This document shows positions 53,340 to 62,334 of a DNA stretch of 64,000 nucleotides, piece by piece. The notes below the pieces were generated by a model. It did no database searches and was not told the DNA's origin. It worked only from the letters and a program-made list of their open reading frames with translations. The translations under genes were made by a program, and so were the position numbers. Numbering within the stretch: position 1 is the first letter of the stretch; every line of letters starts with the position of its first letter. The stretch lies in the NCBI GenBank assembly GCA_035606665.1, contig DATNEY010000027.1:258706-322705 (forward strand), written 5' to 3'. This DNA comes from DASUGC01 sp035606665. Lineage in GTDB: Bacteria > Acidobacteriota > Vicinamibacteria > Vicinamibacterales > SCN-69-37.

Positions 53340-54353
53340 TCAGTGACGCGCGGCGGTGCGAAGCATCTGCACGGTCGCTCGCCAGTACGTGGTGCGCGAT
53401 GCGCGAAGCCGGCCAGCCCAGGGCGTTCTGAGGATGAACGCCTCCATCTGCTCGAAGTTCGTGTACGAGACGCTGGGATCCCAGTGATGCAGAAGGTGGC
53501 GGTTGACCCCCGCGGCGCCGAAGTAGCGGGAGAACGCATCGTCGCCAAACCAGCGATTGAGCGCCCCATGCTCGCGGCTTGAAAAATCGATGTCACACGT
53601 GGCTTCGAACGACCGGTGCTCCAGAATCTGCCGCGTCGCGTTGAACGCCGGATAAAGCACGGCGAAGCCAAATAGCCACGCGAGCGCCGCACCCCAGAGA
53701 CCGAACCACAATGCCACGGCGATAACCGAGCCGTGAAGCAGCACTGTTCGACCCAGAGCAATCAGCACTTCGACTTCCGAGGCCCCTGATTTCAGCCCCC
53801 GCACCTGCTCAACATCGTCAGCCGCGGCCTTTGGCTTGACGATGCGGCGGTAGACCAGCACGAGGACTTGGAGGCCCGTGACCGCGCGGAGGAAATACCA
53901 GGGGTCCAGGCACTCGTAATACGAGAGTTCGGTGTCGAGATGATCGCCAAGGTGCACGTGGTGCTGCATATGGCTCTTGCGGTAGCCGCGAATCGGCAGC
54001 GCGAACAGAGGCCACAGGAGCCAGTCGGCAAGAAGGTCGTTCAGTTTGCGGTTACCGGCGAGGTGCCCGTGGGCACCCTCGTGCGCAAACTGAGTCAAGG
54101 CGTGGAGCCAGAACCCCACCCAAAGGGCCGAGAGCGGCGCGAGAAGCAACCCCGCGATGTTTCCCCAGGCGCGGTTCAACGCGACATGGAGCGCAAATCC
54201 CGCGATCAACATTGCGTAGCTGAATACCGCTTCGCGCCACGCCCGCGCATAGTCAGGCACCAGGGTCCGCCGATAAGCCAGCCATGTAGTGCCGTCGTCG
54301 GCAACCAACTCCGAGTACGGCGGCGCGCCGTTGTAACCGCTTCGTTCGCTCAT
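53340..54353 (-). CDS. Membrane fatty acid desaturase
   Basis: This is a 337-residue protein with about four membrane helices. The three histidine boxes HEGAH, HMQHH and HLLHH are intact, as needed for the di-iron centre. It introduces double bonds into acyl chains; regiospecificity cannot be read from the sequence. ATG 54353 is chosen; an upstream frame start at 54425 is less likely. It stands alone between convergent or divergent neighbours. Confidence 0.88.
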   Translation of the reverse strand: MSERSGYNGAPPYSELVADDGTTWLAYRRTLVPDYARAWREAVFSYAMLIAGFALHVALNRAWGNIAGLLLAPLSALWVGFWLHALTQFAHEGAHGHLAGNRKLNDLLADWLLWPLFALPIRGYRKSHMQHHVHLGDHLDTELSYYECLDPWYFLRAVTGLQVLVLVYRRIVKPKAAADDVEQVRGLKSGASEVEVLIALGRTVLLHGSVIAVALWFGLWGAALAWLFGFAVLYPAFNATRQILEHRSFEATCDIDFSSREHGALNRWFGDDAFSRYFGAAGVNRHLLHHWDPSVSYTNFEQMEAFILRTPWAGRLRASRTTYWRATVQMLRTAARH

Positions 54354-54463
54354 ACGCCGATTGATTCTTCGGCCACCGGGGCTGCCAACTTCAGGATTGT
54401 GGAAGGGTACGCACCTGCGCCGCAAGCACAGGCAGGATCACAATATTGCAACTTGTCTGTGAA

Positions 54464-55318
54464 CTAGTGCAGTCTGAATTCGAGGACCAGTCCAACGCGC
54501 GTCGCGACTGGCTTGCCGTCCCGGTCGACGCCCGGCTTGAAGAGCCACTTCTTTGCCGCTTCCATCGCAGCCTGATCGAGACCGTAGGTGCGATCGAGGG
54601 ACTTGGTCACGCGAACGTCGCCCACGGTGCCGTTCTCCAGCACGATGATCTCGAGCTCAACCTGGCCCTGAATCTTGGCCCGCATCGCATCGCTCGTGTA
54701 CTTGGGCTTCTCTTCCCTGCGCATTTCAGGCCAGCTGACGCCGTTGCCTGGCGCGTATGCACCACCGCCAAAACCACCGCCGGTGCCGGGGCCCACGCCA
54801 TTGCCGGTACCTGTACCGACTCCGCCGCCTCGTCCACCGCCGCCATAGTTCGCCATCGAAATCAGATTCGTTCCGGAAGCCTGCAGCACCGTCGAGTTCG
54901 TCGTAATCGGCGCAACGAGAGTCGGCATCGGAGGCGGCTCAACCGGAGTCGGCACGGCGATTGGAACCGGTACCGGAGCCTTCGCCGTGGGAATCTCCAT
55001 CTTCTTCACGGGCGCGGGCGCCGGACTTCCACCGCCACCACCGCCCGGACCGGCCTTCGGCACGAACGCCATCTTGAACTCGAGTGGGATCGTCTGCTCC
55101 AGCACTTCGCTCGGGACGACGGCGAAAATCGCGAGGACTATGGCGAGCAGACCGCCATGGATGAGGAGCGACGTGCCCAGCGCACGGCCAAGCTTGCGAT
55201 CGTCCGCATGCGAGTAGACGCCATCCGCACCGAGCCATCCGGACGCGGAGATCGCCCCACGTGCCTGTTCCGGTTCGGCCGGAGTCGCCGCTGGCGGCGT
55301 CGAAGGACTGGCGCTCAT
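54464..55318 (-). CDS. TonB-family energy transducer
   Basis: This is a 284-residue protein. A cytoplasmic N-terminus is followed by one membrane helix (about 53-70), a Pro/Gly-rich periplasmic linker (GGGGRGGGVGTGTGNGVG) and a C-terminal TonB domain (AKIQGQVELEIIVLENGTVG to WLFKPGVDRDGKPVA). It couples the proton-motive force to TonB-dependent receptors such as the Oar-like protein in this window. ExbB/ExbD are not adjacent. An AGTATA sequence at 55341-55346 (TATACT on the minus strand) may be its -10 box. Confidence 0.88.
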   Translation of the reverse strand: MSASPSTPPAATPAEPEQARGAISASGWLGADGVYSHADDRKLGRALGTSLLIHGGLLAIVLAIFAVVPSEVLEQTIPLEFKMAFVPKAGPGGGGGGSPAPAPVKKMEIPTAKAPVPVPIAVPTPVEPPPMPTLVAPITTNSTVLQASGTNLISMANYGGGGRGGGVGTGTGNGVGPGTGGGFGGGAYAPGNGVSWPEMRREEKPKYTSDAMRAKIQGQVELEIIVLENGTVGDVRVTKSLDRTYGLDQAAMEAAKKWLFKPGVDRDGKPVATRVGLVLEFRLH

Positions 55319-55340
55319 CGGAAGCTCGGAATCTGTTGAC

Positions 55341-55346
55341 AGTATA
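55341..55346 (-). promoter_or_regulatory. Candidate -10 box of the TonB gene
   Basis: TATACT on the minus strand lies 22 bases before the ATG at 55318. No strong -35 is recognised. The remaining 230 bp up to tatA hold no other gene. Confidence 0.35.
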
Positions 55347-55581
55347 CTCACTTGACTCGCCCCGGCGTTTCTCTCACGCCCCACATTCCTTTAGATTGCA
55401 AGACGGGTGCCTTGGCCGGATCGTTCGCGACCGGCGCTACTTTCCACAGAAACGTCACAGACGGAGGTCCCACCGTCCTCCCCGGTGTGCGAAACCCGAA
55501 TTCCGCGCGCCAACACTCGCCCGCGGACCCCGGGGTGTAGAATCTGGACGTCACGCCGGGAGGGTCCGGCCGGAGTCGCCC

Positions 55582-55743
55582 ATGCTTGGACTACGCCTTC
55601 CTGAACTGCTTGTCATTCTCTTCATCGTCATTCTGATCTTCGGTGCGAACCGCCTGCCCGACCTTGCAAAGGGTATTGGCAAGAGCATCAAGAACTTCAA
55701 GGAAGCCAGCAAGGAAGGCTCCGACAGCGGCAAGAACGGCTAG
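55582..55743 (+). CDS. tatA: Twin-arginine translocase TatA/E
   Basis: This is a 53-residue protein with a short membrane helix (LPELLVILFIVILIFGANRL) followed by an amphipathic helix (PDLAKGIGKSIKNFKEA) and a charged tail. It forms the pore of the Tat export pathway for folded proteins. TatC and TatB are not adjacent, as is common for a stand-alone copy. Its stop overlaps the convergent selB stop by 4 bp. Confidence 0.92.
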   Translation: MLGLRLPELLVILFIVILIFGANRLPDLAKGIGKSIKNFKEASKEGSDSGKNG

Positions 55744-57680
55744 AGCACCACGCGGACGTCGCCCGCCCGCCGGGTCACACGTTCCCGATCGAGCCATTCC
55801 AGCAAAGGTATCGCGTGCTTTCGGGTCAACCCGAAGCGTGACTTGAACGTCGGCACATCGAATGTCACGCGCGCGTCGGCGGCCTGCCCCACCCGCTGCG
55901 ATCTCACAGCCGACTTCAGCGCTCCGAGGGCATCCTGATGAAACAACAGGCCGCCGGTGCGGATGATGCGCTTCTCTCGAAGCAGCCATTGAATCGCACG
56001 GTCGACGTCCTGCGTTCTGACACCGAGCAGCACCGCGAGTTCGGCAGCATCGGGCGGCGACAGCGCCCCGTCACGAAGCACGTGCTCGAGTCGTCCGTGC
56101 AGTTCCTGCTCCGCAGTCGACGCGGTCGGCGTGTGGCTGGCCAGCGCCACGCGATCCTTCCCTCGCACGAGTCCTCTCGCGGCGAGCCGTTGGAGGACCA
56201 CAGCGACCAGCTCGGGCGGCGCGTGCCCGCCGCGTCCGCGTATCGCGCCCGGGCTGAGCCCGGGATCGAGCGGATGGCTGCGATGGAATTCCTCCAGCGC
56301 GGATACGACGAGTGCTTCCCAGCGTGAGACAACCTCCGCATCGACCGCCCGATCGGCCACCCGCACCGCGGCACCGCCTGCAATGGCACCTTCGAAGGCC
56401 TCGGCGGCGCCCGCCTGGTCGAGGCCGCAGCGCCTCACGAGATCGCGAACGCCGATACCAACCTCGCCGCGCTCCTGCAGCACGAGATTGATCGGCGGGT
56501 CTGGGCGGGCAAGCTGCTGAAATCTCTCCAGCGCGGCATCCCGCCTCAGACCGGCGACCGGCGGCTCCGGATCGAGAACGCTCGCGCCGGCAACGGTCGT
56601 GAGTGGAGACCCGGCTCGCAGAATCAGCCGATCTCCTCGCGTCAGGACAACTGGAGATTCGAAACGAAGCCGCGCGAACGCCACCGCACCGGCAGCGACC
56701 TCCACGCGCGAGTCACCGGGGCGCACGGGCATCCACTCTGCAGACGCGCGTTGACGCGTTGCCGCAATCGAGACGCGCGCGTTGGTCTCGCCTGACCCCG
56801 CATGAATTCGCACACGCGCGCCGTGGCGCAGCGGCGGCACTCCCGCGATCAATTCGAGTTCGACGTCGGCACGGTTCGAGGTGGTGAGCGCGCTCTCAGA
56901 GGCGAGCGTCTGCCCGCGGCGCAGGTCGCGCGTCTCGATGTCCGCGAGATTCACGGCGACCCGCTGCGGCGCTTCAGCACGGGCCACTTTCTCGCCGTCG
57001 ACCTGGACGCCGCGCACTCTGGCGCTGCGCGAGTCCGGAAGAATGGTCAGCGTGTCGCCCTCGGCGATACGGCCCGAAACGAGCGTTCCAGTGACGACGG
57101 CTCCGAAGCCCCTGATGGTGAACGCCCGATCGATGGGCAAACGGGCGATGCCCTCGCGCTGTTGGCGTGGCGGACGTCCGGCCAGCGCCGCGATGGCGGC
57201 GGAAAGTTCGTTCAGCCCATGCCCCTTCGTCGCTGACACTTCGACCATCGAGGCATCTTCGAGAAAGCTGCCCGCAACGAGATGCTGAACTTCCGACCGT
57301 GCATGTGCGACAGCCGCGGCGCCGGCGACGTCGGTCTTCGTCAGTGCGATTACGCCGCGATCCAGCCCGAGCAGGCGGCAGATCTGAAAGTGCTCCCTCG
57401 TCTGCGGGCGAACGCTCTCGTTGACATCGACGACAAGTAGCACGGCGTCGATGCCGCTCGCGCCGGCCAGCATGTTCCTCACGAATCGTTCGTGCCCCGG
57501 CACATCGACAAAGGCGATCCGCGTCGTACCGTGGGTGAACTGGGCAAAGCCAAGATCGATCGTGATCCCGCGCGCCTGCTCCTCTTTCAGCCGATCGGGA
57601 TCGGTTCCGGTGAGCGCCTTCACCAGCGCGCTCTTGCCGTGATCGATGTGCCCTGCGGTACCGATGACGATTGAGTTCAC
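55740..57680 (-). CDS. selB: Selenocysteine-specific elongation factor SelB
   Basis: This 646-residue GTPase delivers Sec-tRNA to ribosomes at UGA codons with a SECIS hairpin. The N-terminal G domain has GTAGHIDHGKSALVKALTG, DVPGHERFVRNM and TKTD. Beta-barrel domains follow, and the C-terminal part has winged helices that bind SECIS RNA. Its presence implies selA, selD and selC elsewhere. No selenoprotein gene is recognised in this window. Length and domain order are normal. Confidence 0.95.
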   Translation of the reverse strand: MNSIVIGTAGHIDHGKSALVKALTGTDPDRLKEEQARGITIDLGFAQFTHGTTRIAFVDVPGHERFVRNMLAGASGIDAVLLVVDVNESVRPQTREHFQICRLLGLDRGVIALTKTDVAGAAAVAHARSEVQHLVAGSFLEDASMVEVSATKGHGLNELSAAIAALAGRPPRQQREGIARLPIDRAFTIRGFGAVVTGTLVSGRIAEGDTLTILPDSRSARVRGVQVDGEKVARAEAPQRVAVNLADIETRDLRRGQTLASESALTTSNRADVELELIAGVPPLRHGARVRIHAGSGETNARVSIAATRQRASAEWMPVRPGDSRVEVAAGAVAFARLRFESPVVLTRGDRLILRAGSPLTTVAGASVLDPEPPVAGLRRDAALERFQQLARPDPPINLVLQERGEVGIGVRDLVRRCGLDQAGAAEAFEGAIAGGAAVRVADRAVDAEVVSRWEALVVSALEEFHRSHPLDPGLSPGAIRGRGGHAPPELVAVVLQRLAARGLVRGKDRVALASHTPTASTAEQELHGRLEHVLRDGALSPPDAAELAVLLGVRTQDVDRAIQWLLREKRIIRTGGLLFHQDALGALKSAVRSQRVGQAADARVTFDVPTFKSRFGLTRKHAIPLLEWLDRERVTRRAGDVRVVL

Positions 57681-57751
57681 TCTGTTCCCGTGCCCGCCGT
57701 CGCGCTGGGCGCGATGGCGGGCGAGCTGTTCCTGTGTTCCTGTTGCCGTCG

Positions 57752-60049
57752 TTATCGTCGCTGGCGTCGTTTGCCTCGTTCGCCTCGCCCCGGCCGGTTG
57801 CGGCTTCGACTCGAATCCGGCCGCCCTGCGCCGTCCCGTTTCGGCCGGGCACTCGACGTGCGCGAGCCGCGATTGCGTTCGGATCGGCGGACGAGGTCGA
57901 GTATCTCCGTCAGTCCGAGGTCGATCTGCCGGCGCTCCATGTCCACGCGAATCACCTGGACCCGCACTTTGTCGCCGAGCCGGTACACGCGGCCGTTCTT
58001 CTCGCCCCGTAACACGTGCGCCCGTTCGACGAACCGGTAGTAGTCATCGGCCATCGTCGAGACGTGAACCATGCCTTCGACAAAGTGCTCGACGAGCTCG
58101 ATGAACAGTCCGAAGGCACTCACACCGGTGATGTAGCCCTCGAACTCGTCGCCGACCTTGTCGGCCATGAACCGGACTTTCTTCCACTGGACGAGCTCGC
58201 GCTCGGCGTCGTTGGCCCGGCGCTCGCGCTCCGACGTGTGGCGCGCGGCTTCCGGAAGATCCTCCGCCATTTCGAGGCGGCTCTCCGCATCCAGTCCCTT
58301 GCGTGATGCCCGCAACGAGCGATGCACGACGAGGTCCGGATAGCGGCGGATCGGCGACGTGAAGTGCGTATAGCTCTCGGCCGCGAGGCCGAAGTGGCCG
58401 AGGTTCTCCGGATCGTACCGGGCCTTCTGCATCGTCCTCAACATCAGAAAAGCGATCGGCCGCTCCTCCGGCTTGCCCGAGATCTTGTCGACGAGCTTCT
58501 GGAAATCCCGAGGCGCCAGTTCCTCGCCGGCCTTGCCCAGGCCGTAACCCAGAGTCGAGATGAACTCCTCGAAGATCTCGACCTTCGCGGGATCGGGATC
58601 CTCGTGCACGCGATAGAGCGTCGGCGCCCCAATCTTGTCCAGATGCGCCGCCACCGTTTCGTTCGCGAGCAGCATGAACTCCTCGATCAGCCGGTGGGCG
58701 ACGTTGCGTTCCGACGCGACGATGGCTTCGACGAGCCCGGCTTCGTCCAGCACGATCTTGGATTCCTGGAGGTCGAAGTCGATCGAGCCGCGGCGGCGCC
58801 GCCGGCTGTTGAGGATTGCAAACAGTTCGTGCATCCGCTCGAACATCGGCACGAGCGGGCGGTAGCGCTCGATCATCTCCGGATCACGGTCCGTCAGAAC
58901 CGCATTGACGGCGGTGTACGTCATCCGCTCGCGGCTGTGAATCACGCCGTCGTGCATCTCGTACCGGAGCACCGAGCCGTTGCGCCGGTCCACTTCCATG
59001 AGGCACGACTGCACCAGACGATCGACGTGCGGGTTGAGGCTGCACAGGCCCGTCGACAATTCGTGCGGAAACATGTGCACGGCGCGCTCCGGGAAGTACA
59101 CGGACGTGGAACGCTCGTAGGCCTCCTCGTCCAGCGCGCTGCCCTCGACGACGTAGTGCGAAACGTCCGCGATGTGAACACCCAGCCAGAAGTTCCCGTT
59201 CGGCAGGCGATCGATCGAGATCGCATCGTCGAAATCACGCGCGGTCTCGCCGTCGATCGTCACGGTCGGCCAGCTCCTGAAGTCGGTGCGGCCCGCGGCG
59301 TCGCGCTCGCGGACCGACGACCCGAGACGCTTCGCCTCGGTAACGGCCGCTTCGGAGTGTGCGTCGTTCAGGTTGTACTTGCGGATGATGACCGCGGTAT
59401 CCACGCCTGGCGCATCGATTGGCCCGAGCACCTCGACCACGCGTCCCAGCGCGGGCCGCGTCGCCGTCGGGAACCGCGTGATCTCGACCGTCACCATTTC
59501 CCCGGGCGCCGCGCCCTTCGTTTCGCCGGACGGAACCTGCACGTCCAGCGTCAGCCGCCTGTCGAATGGCACCACCAGGCCGAGGCCGCTGTCGTCCACC
59601 TCATAGCGGCCGACGACCTTCTGTGTCGCCCGCTCGAGGATGCGGAGGATTCGTCCTTCCGGTCGATCCGAGTCCTCCGCCCGTTCCAGGCGCACGACAA
59701 CGCGGTCGCCGTGCATTGCCTGATTGAGGTTGTTGCCGGCGATGAAAATGCCCTTGGGCGATTTCGTCGATCCGTCCTCGGGATCGACAAACGCGAAGCC
59801 GCGCGGATTCGTCGAGACGCGCCCGACCACCAGGTTCATGCGGTCGGGCAGGCCGAAGCGATGCCCGCGGATCTCCACGAGCTCGCCGGCGCCCACGAGC
59901 GACCGCAGCCGCCGCTTGAACGTCGCGTGTTCGTCACGGCCGACCTTCAGCAGGCGAATCAGTTCTTTCGCGGTCGCGGGGTGGTCCACGCGCTCGCGAA
60001 TCATCTTCAGGACCTCTTCATCGGTCCACATTTCGTTCAGTCTATCCAT
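57752..60049 (-). CDS. rnr: Ribonuclease R
   Basis: This 765-residue 3'-5' exonuclease degrades structured RNA. The order is an N-terminal HTH (TAKELIRLLKVGRDEHATFKRR), cold-shock domains, the RNB catalytic core (TARDFDDAISIDRL with metal-binding Asp), an S1 domain (GDEFEGYITGVSAFGLFIEL) and a basic Arg/Ser tail. It ends 70 bp from selB. Start ATG 60049 precedes MDRLNEMW. All features are typical. Confidence 0.95.
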   Translation of the reverse strand: MDRLNEMWTDEEVLKMIRERVDHPATAKELIRLLKVGRDEHATFKRRLRSLVGAGELVEIRGHRFGLPDRMNLVVGRVSTNPRGFAFVDPEDGSTKSPKGIFIAGNNLNQAMHGDRVVVRLERAEDSDRPEGRILRILERATQKVVGRYEVDDSGLGLVVPFDRRLTLDVQVPSGETKGAAPGEMVTVEITRFPTATRPALGRVVEVLGPIDAPGVDTAVIIRKYNLNDAHSEAAVTEAKRLGSSVRERDAAGRTDFRSWPTVTIDGETARDFDDAISIDRLPNGNFWLGVHIADVSHYVVEGSALDEEAYERSTSVYFPERAVHMFPHELSTGLCSLNPHVDRLVQSCLMEVDRRNGSVLRYEMHDGVIHSRERMTYTAVNAVLTDRDPEMIERYRPLVPMFERMHELFAILNSRRRRRGSIDFDLQESKIVLDEAGLVEAIVASERNVAHRLIEEFMLLANETVAAHLDKIGAPTLYRVHEDPDPAKVEIFEEFISTLGYGLGKAGEELAPRDFQKLVDKISGKPEERPIAFLMLRTMQKARYDPENLGHFGLAAESYTHFTSPIRRYPDLVVHRSLRASRKGLDAESRLEMAEDLPEAARHTSERERRANDAERELVQWKKVRFMADKVGDEFEGYITGVSAFGLFIELVEHFVEGMVHVSTMADDYYRFVERAHVLRGEKNGRVYRLGDKVRVQVIRVDMERRQIDLGLTEILDLVRRSERNRGSRTSSARPKRDGAGRPDSSRSRNRPGRGERGKRRQRR

Positions 60050-60074
60050 TAATCAGCTCTACCCAACCTAGTTG

Positions 60075-60734
60075 ATGAGCCCGGCGTCTACTCCCGCAGT
60101 GACGGGCACCGTCGCCGAACTCTTGTCGTTTCCTCTTGAGCCGGGCTCGACCCACACTGCGACCTCGCCTTATCAAGGCTCAGAGACGCCCGACGTCCAG
60201 GCGTTGATTGCGCTGGCGCGCTCCGGTGATCAGGCCGCGTTCGGCCGGCTCGTCGATCTCTATCAGCGTGTCGCTGTCCGCACTGCGCTTGCCGCCGTCG
60301 GGCGCCGCGAGGATGCCGAGGATGTTGCTCAGGAGGCGTTCCTGATGGCTTGGCGCAAGCTCGGCGCCTTCCGCGGTGAGGCCTCGTTTCGAACGTGGCT
60401 CCTGACCATCGTCTGGCGCAAGGCCCTCGACCGCCGCAGGACACAGCTGCTCTGGTGGCGACGCACCGCGCCCCATCCTGAGACCGAGCCCTTCGAGAGC
60501 ATTCCGGGAGCAGCCGCGACTCCCGAGCGTGAAGCCGTCGCGCGCGATTCGGCCCGCCGCGTGCGACAGGAAATCTCGAATCTCTCGCCCACTCTTCGCG
60601 ACACGCTGCTCCTGGCGGCGTCCGGCGAATACACCTACGAACAGATCGCTGAAGTTCTCGGCGTCCCACTCGGCACGATCAAGTGGCGGGTTTCCGAAGC
60701 ACGGCGGCGGATCAGTGAGAGGCTCGGACGATGA
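60075..60734 (+). CDS. ECF-type RNA polymerase sigma factor
   Basis: This is a 219-residue sigma factor. Region 2 reads AEDVAQEAFLMAWRKLGAFRG and region 4 YTYEQIAEVLGVPLGTIKWRV followed by SEARRRI. An N-terminal extension of about 40 residues precedes region 2. ATG 60075 is preferred to the TTG at 60072. It overlaps the next gene by 4 bp (ATGA), a membrane protein likely to be its anti-sigma factor. Confidence 0.9.
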   Translation: MSPASTPAVTGTVAELLSFPLEPGSTHTATSPYQGSETPDVQALIALARSGDQAAFGRLVDLYQRVAVRTALAAVGRREDAEDVAQEAFLMAWRKLGAFRGEASFRTWLLTIVWRKALDRRRTQLLWWRRTAPHPETEPFESIPGAAATPEREAVARDSARRVRQEISNLSPTLRDTLLLAASGEYTYEQIAEVLGVPLGTIKWRVSEARRRISERLGR

Positions 60735-61246
60735 AGTCAACGACACCGCTTGCTGTCGACGATCTGGTCGACCTCGTCGCTCGCGAGATGACCGAGGTCG
60801 CCAGCGTTGACCTCACGACGCATGTGCTCGCCCGGCTCGAGCCACGTCCGGTGGCCTCCATCTGGCTTCGACTCGCCGCCGGTGGCGGTGTCGCCGCCGC
60901 AGCCCTCGTGATGCTCGTACTCTGGTGGCCGCGTTCGCAGCCTCCACTTGGTAACAGAGTCGCGAGCCCCGCCGAACTTGTAACGACGACGACTGCTCCT
61001 GGACCTGAGACGGTCGTCGCCGACCGGCTGCCCATCGAATCCAGGGCGCTTCGATCGCCGGGCATTTCGGCGGAGGACGCCGCCTGGCTCGCGCGCGCCG
61101 TACCACCGCTGCCGCCAACGCCTCCCATCTCGATCGACCCGATCCAACCGGTGCCCCTGTCGATCGCTCCAATCAGCGTCCAACCGCTCGACCCGCAGGC
61201 GATTGAGGTGCCTGCCATCGACGTCCGCAATTCCGGCGGGCGATAG
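60731..61246 (+). CDS. Putative anti-sigma membrane protein
   Basis: This is a 171-residue protein with a short cytoplasmic N-terminal domain (about 1-40), one membrane helix (about 48-66, AAGGGVAAAALVMLVLW) and a Pro/Ile-rich extracytoplasmic tail. The coupling to an ECF sigma gene and the topology fit an anti-sigma factor, although no zinc-binding ASD motif is visible. This role is inferred. A secreted protein is encoded 28 bp downstream. Confidence 0.65.
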   Translation: MKSTTPLAVDDLVDLVAREMTEVASVDLTTHVLARLEPRPVASIWLRLAAGGGVAAAALVMLVLWWPRSQPPLGNRVASPAELVTTTTAPGPETVVADRLPIESRALRSPGISAEDAAWLARAVPPLPPTPPISIDPIQPVPLSIAPISVQPLDPQAIEVPAIDVRNSGGR

Positions 61247-61274
61247 CGCCGGACCTGGTTCTGTAAGGAGACAC

Positions 61275-61925
61275 ATGCGACGACTGATCCTTGCTCTCTC
61301 GTTTTCTCTGATGCTCGCGCCGGCGATTGCGGCGCAGCAATTGCCGTCAACTGTGCCGCCGCAGACACAACCGCCATCACGAGTTGGCGGACCGCCGACC
61401 ACGCCCTCGGTTGTGCCGCCGATCACAGCCACCCCTGGGCAGCAGGGAGCGCAGGGACAGCGACCGGGGACGACACCCCCGACCATGCCGCCGTCGCTGG
61501 CTGCAGTGGCTGGCCTCCAAGCCGGCAGCATGCAAAACGTGCAACTCGCGATCAGGATCTCGGACTCATTCAGTTCAGAAGTGCAGACGACGAAAACAGT
61601 GACAATGCTCGTAGCGGACTACCAGTCGGGTCAGATTCGATCGAGCGTTGGCGAAAGCCTGATCAACGTCGATGCACGGCCGGCGATTCAGCGTGATGGC
61701 CGGATCAAGCTTCAACTGACTGTCGAGTACCGGCCTGACCTCATGGCGGAACAATATGAGCAGCTGGCCAAGGCCTCCAAGGGCAGCGGTGTCCGAGTGA
61801 CGATGCTGACCGAATCGCTCACACTGATGGTCGCGGACGGCAAGCCGACGCTGGTCTCGCAATCGTCGGACCCGCGCGGGGATCGTAAGGTTTCGTTGGA
61901 GGTAACAGCGACGATTGTGAAGTGA
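61275..61925 (+). CDS. Secreted hypothetical protein, third gene of sigma operon
   Basis: This is a 216-residue protein with a clear signal peptide (MRRLILALSFSLMLAPAIAA) and an excellent AAGGAG ribosome binding site. A Pro/Gln/Thr-rich low-complexity segment fills about residues 22-85. The remaining domain (QNVQLAIRISDSFSSEVQTT to LEVTATIVK) is beta-rich and unrecognised; it resembles secretin/TonB short-domain folds only loosely. It probably belongs to the sigma/anti-sigma operon. Confidence 0.7.
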   Translation: MRRLILALSFSLMLAPAIAAQQLPSTVPPQTQPPSRVGGPPTTPSVVPPITATPGQQGAQGQRPGTTPPTMPPSLAAVAGLQAGSMQNVQLAIRISDSFSSEVQTTKTVTMLVADYQSGQIRSSVGESLINVDARPAIQRDGRIKLQLTVEYRPDLMAEQYEQLAKASKGSGVRVTMLTESLTLMVADGKPTLVSQSSDPRGDRKVSLEVTATIVK

Positions 61926-61932
61926 GCGGCCT

Positions 61933-61957
61933 TTCGAACTTCGAACTTCGAACTTCC
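61933..61957. repeat. TTCGAA-type short repeat, second copy
   Basis: TTCGAACTTCGAACTTCGAA followed by CTTCC repeats in reverse the motif found after groEL at 27164-27193. It lies between two convergent gene ends. Confidence 0.65.
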
Positions 61958-62323
61958 CTAATGGAACGTGCGGGGCTCGGAAAACGCTGAAAGCTTTGTG
62001 ACCGCGTCAAACTGCTTGAGGAGTTGCCCGACCACCTCGCACGCGTCATCCCGCCTGGACAATTCCTCCATCTGACGGAGGATGCGGCCGAGCGCCTCCT
62101 CGGCCTGCGTAATTGCGCGATCAGAGTAGTACTCCCGGTACTGTTCGAGGCACTGGTGATGTTTCAGAAACTCTTCGCGGAAGAACTCGGCGAGACACTG
62201 ACACGGAGAACCGCCGTAAAGCGGCCGGGGTAAACCACCAAACTCGGACGTAATCGCGCGGTGTTTCGCGGGCATCTCAGGGGGCGCAAACTCAGTGTGC
62301 GGCAGGTCACCCTTCAGTGTCAA
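61958..62323 (-). CDS. Cys-containing helical hypothetical protein beside gatB
   Basis: This is a 121-residue protein. The N-terminal third is irregular. The central part holds CQCLAEFFREEFLKHHQCLE, a Cys/His cluster that could bind metal. The C-terminal half is a long charged helix. No family is recognised. It starts 11 bp after gatB on the same strand and may be co-transcribed. An alternative start lies at MPAKHRAIT. Confidence 0.6.
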   Translation of the reverse strand: MTLKGDLPHTEFAPPEMPAKHRAITSEFGGLPRPLYGGSPCQCLAEFFREEFLKHHQCLEQYREYYSDRAITQAEEALGRILRQMEELSRRDDACEVVGQLLKQFDAVTKLSAFSEPRTFH

Positions 62324-62334
62324 ACCCGACCAGT

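Noticed and set aside
58322..60052. 576-codon open frame antisense to rnr
   Set aside because: It mirrors the codon bias of RNase R and has no domain or start signal.
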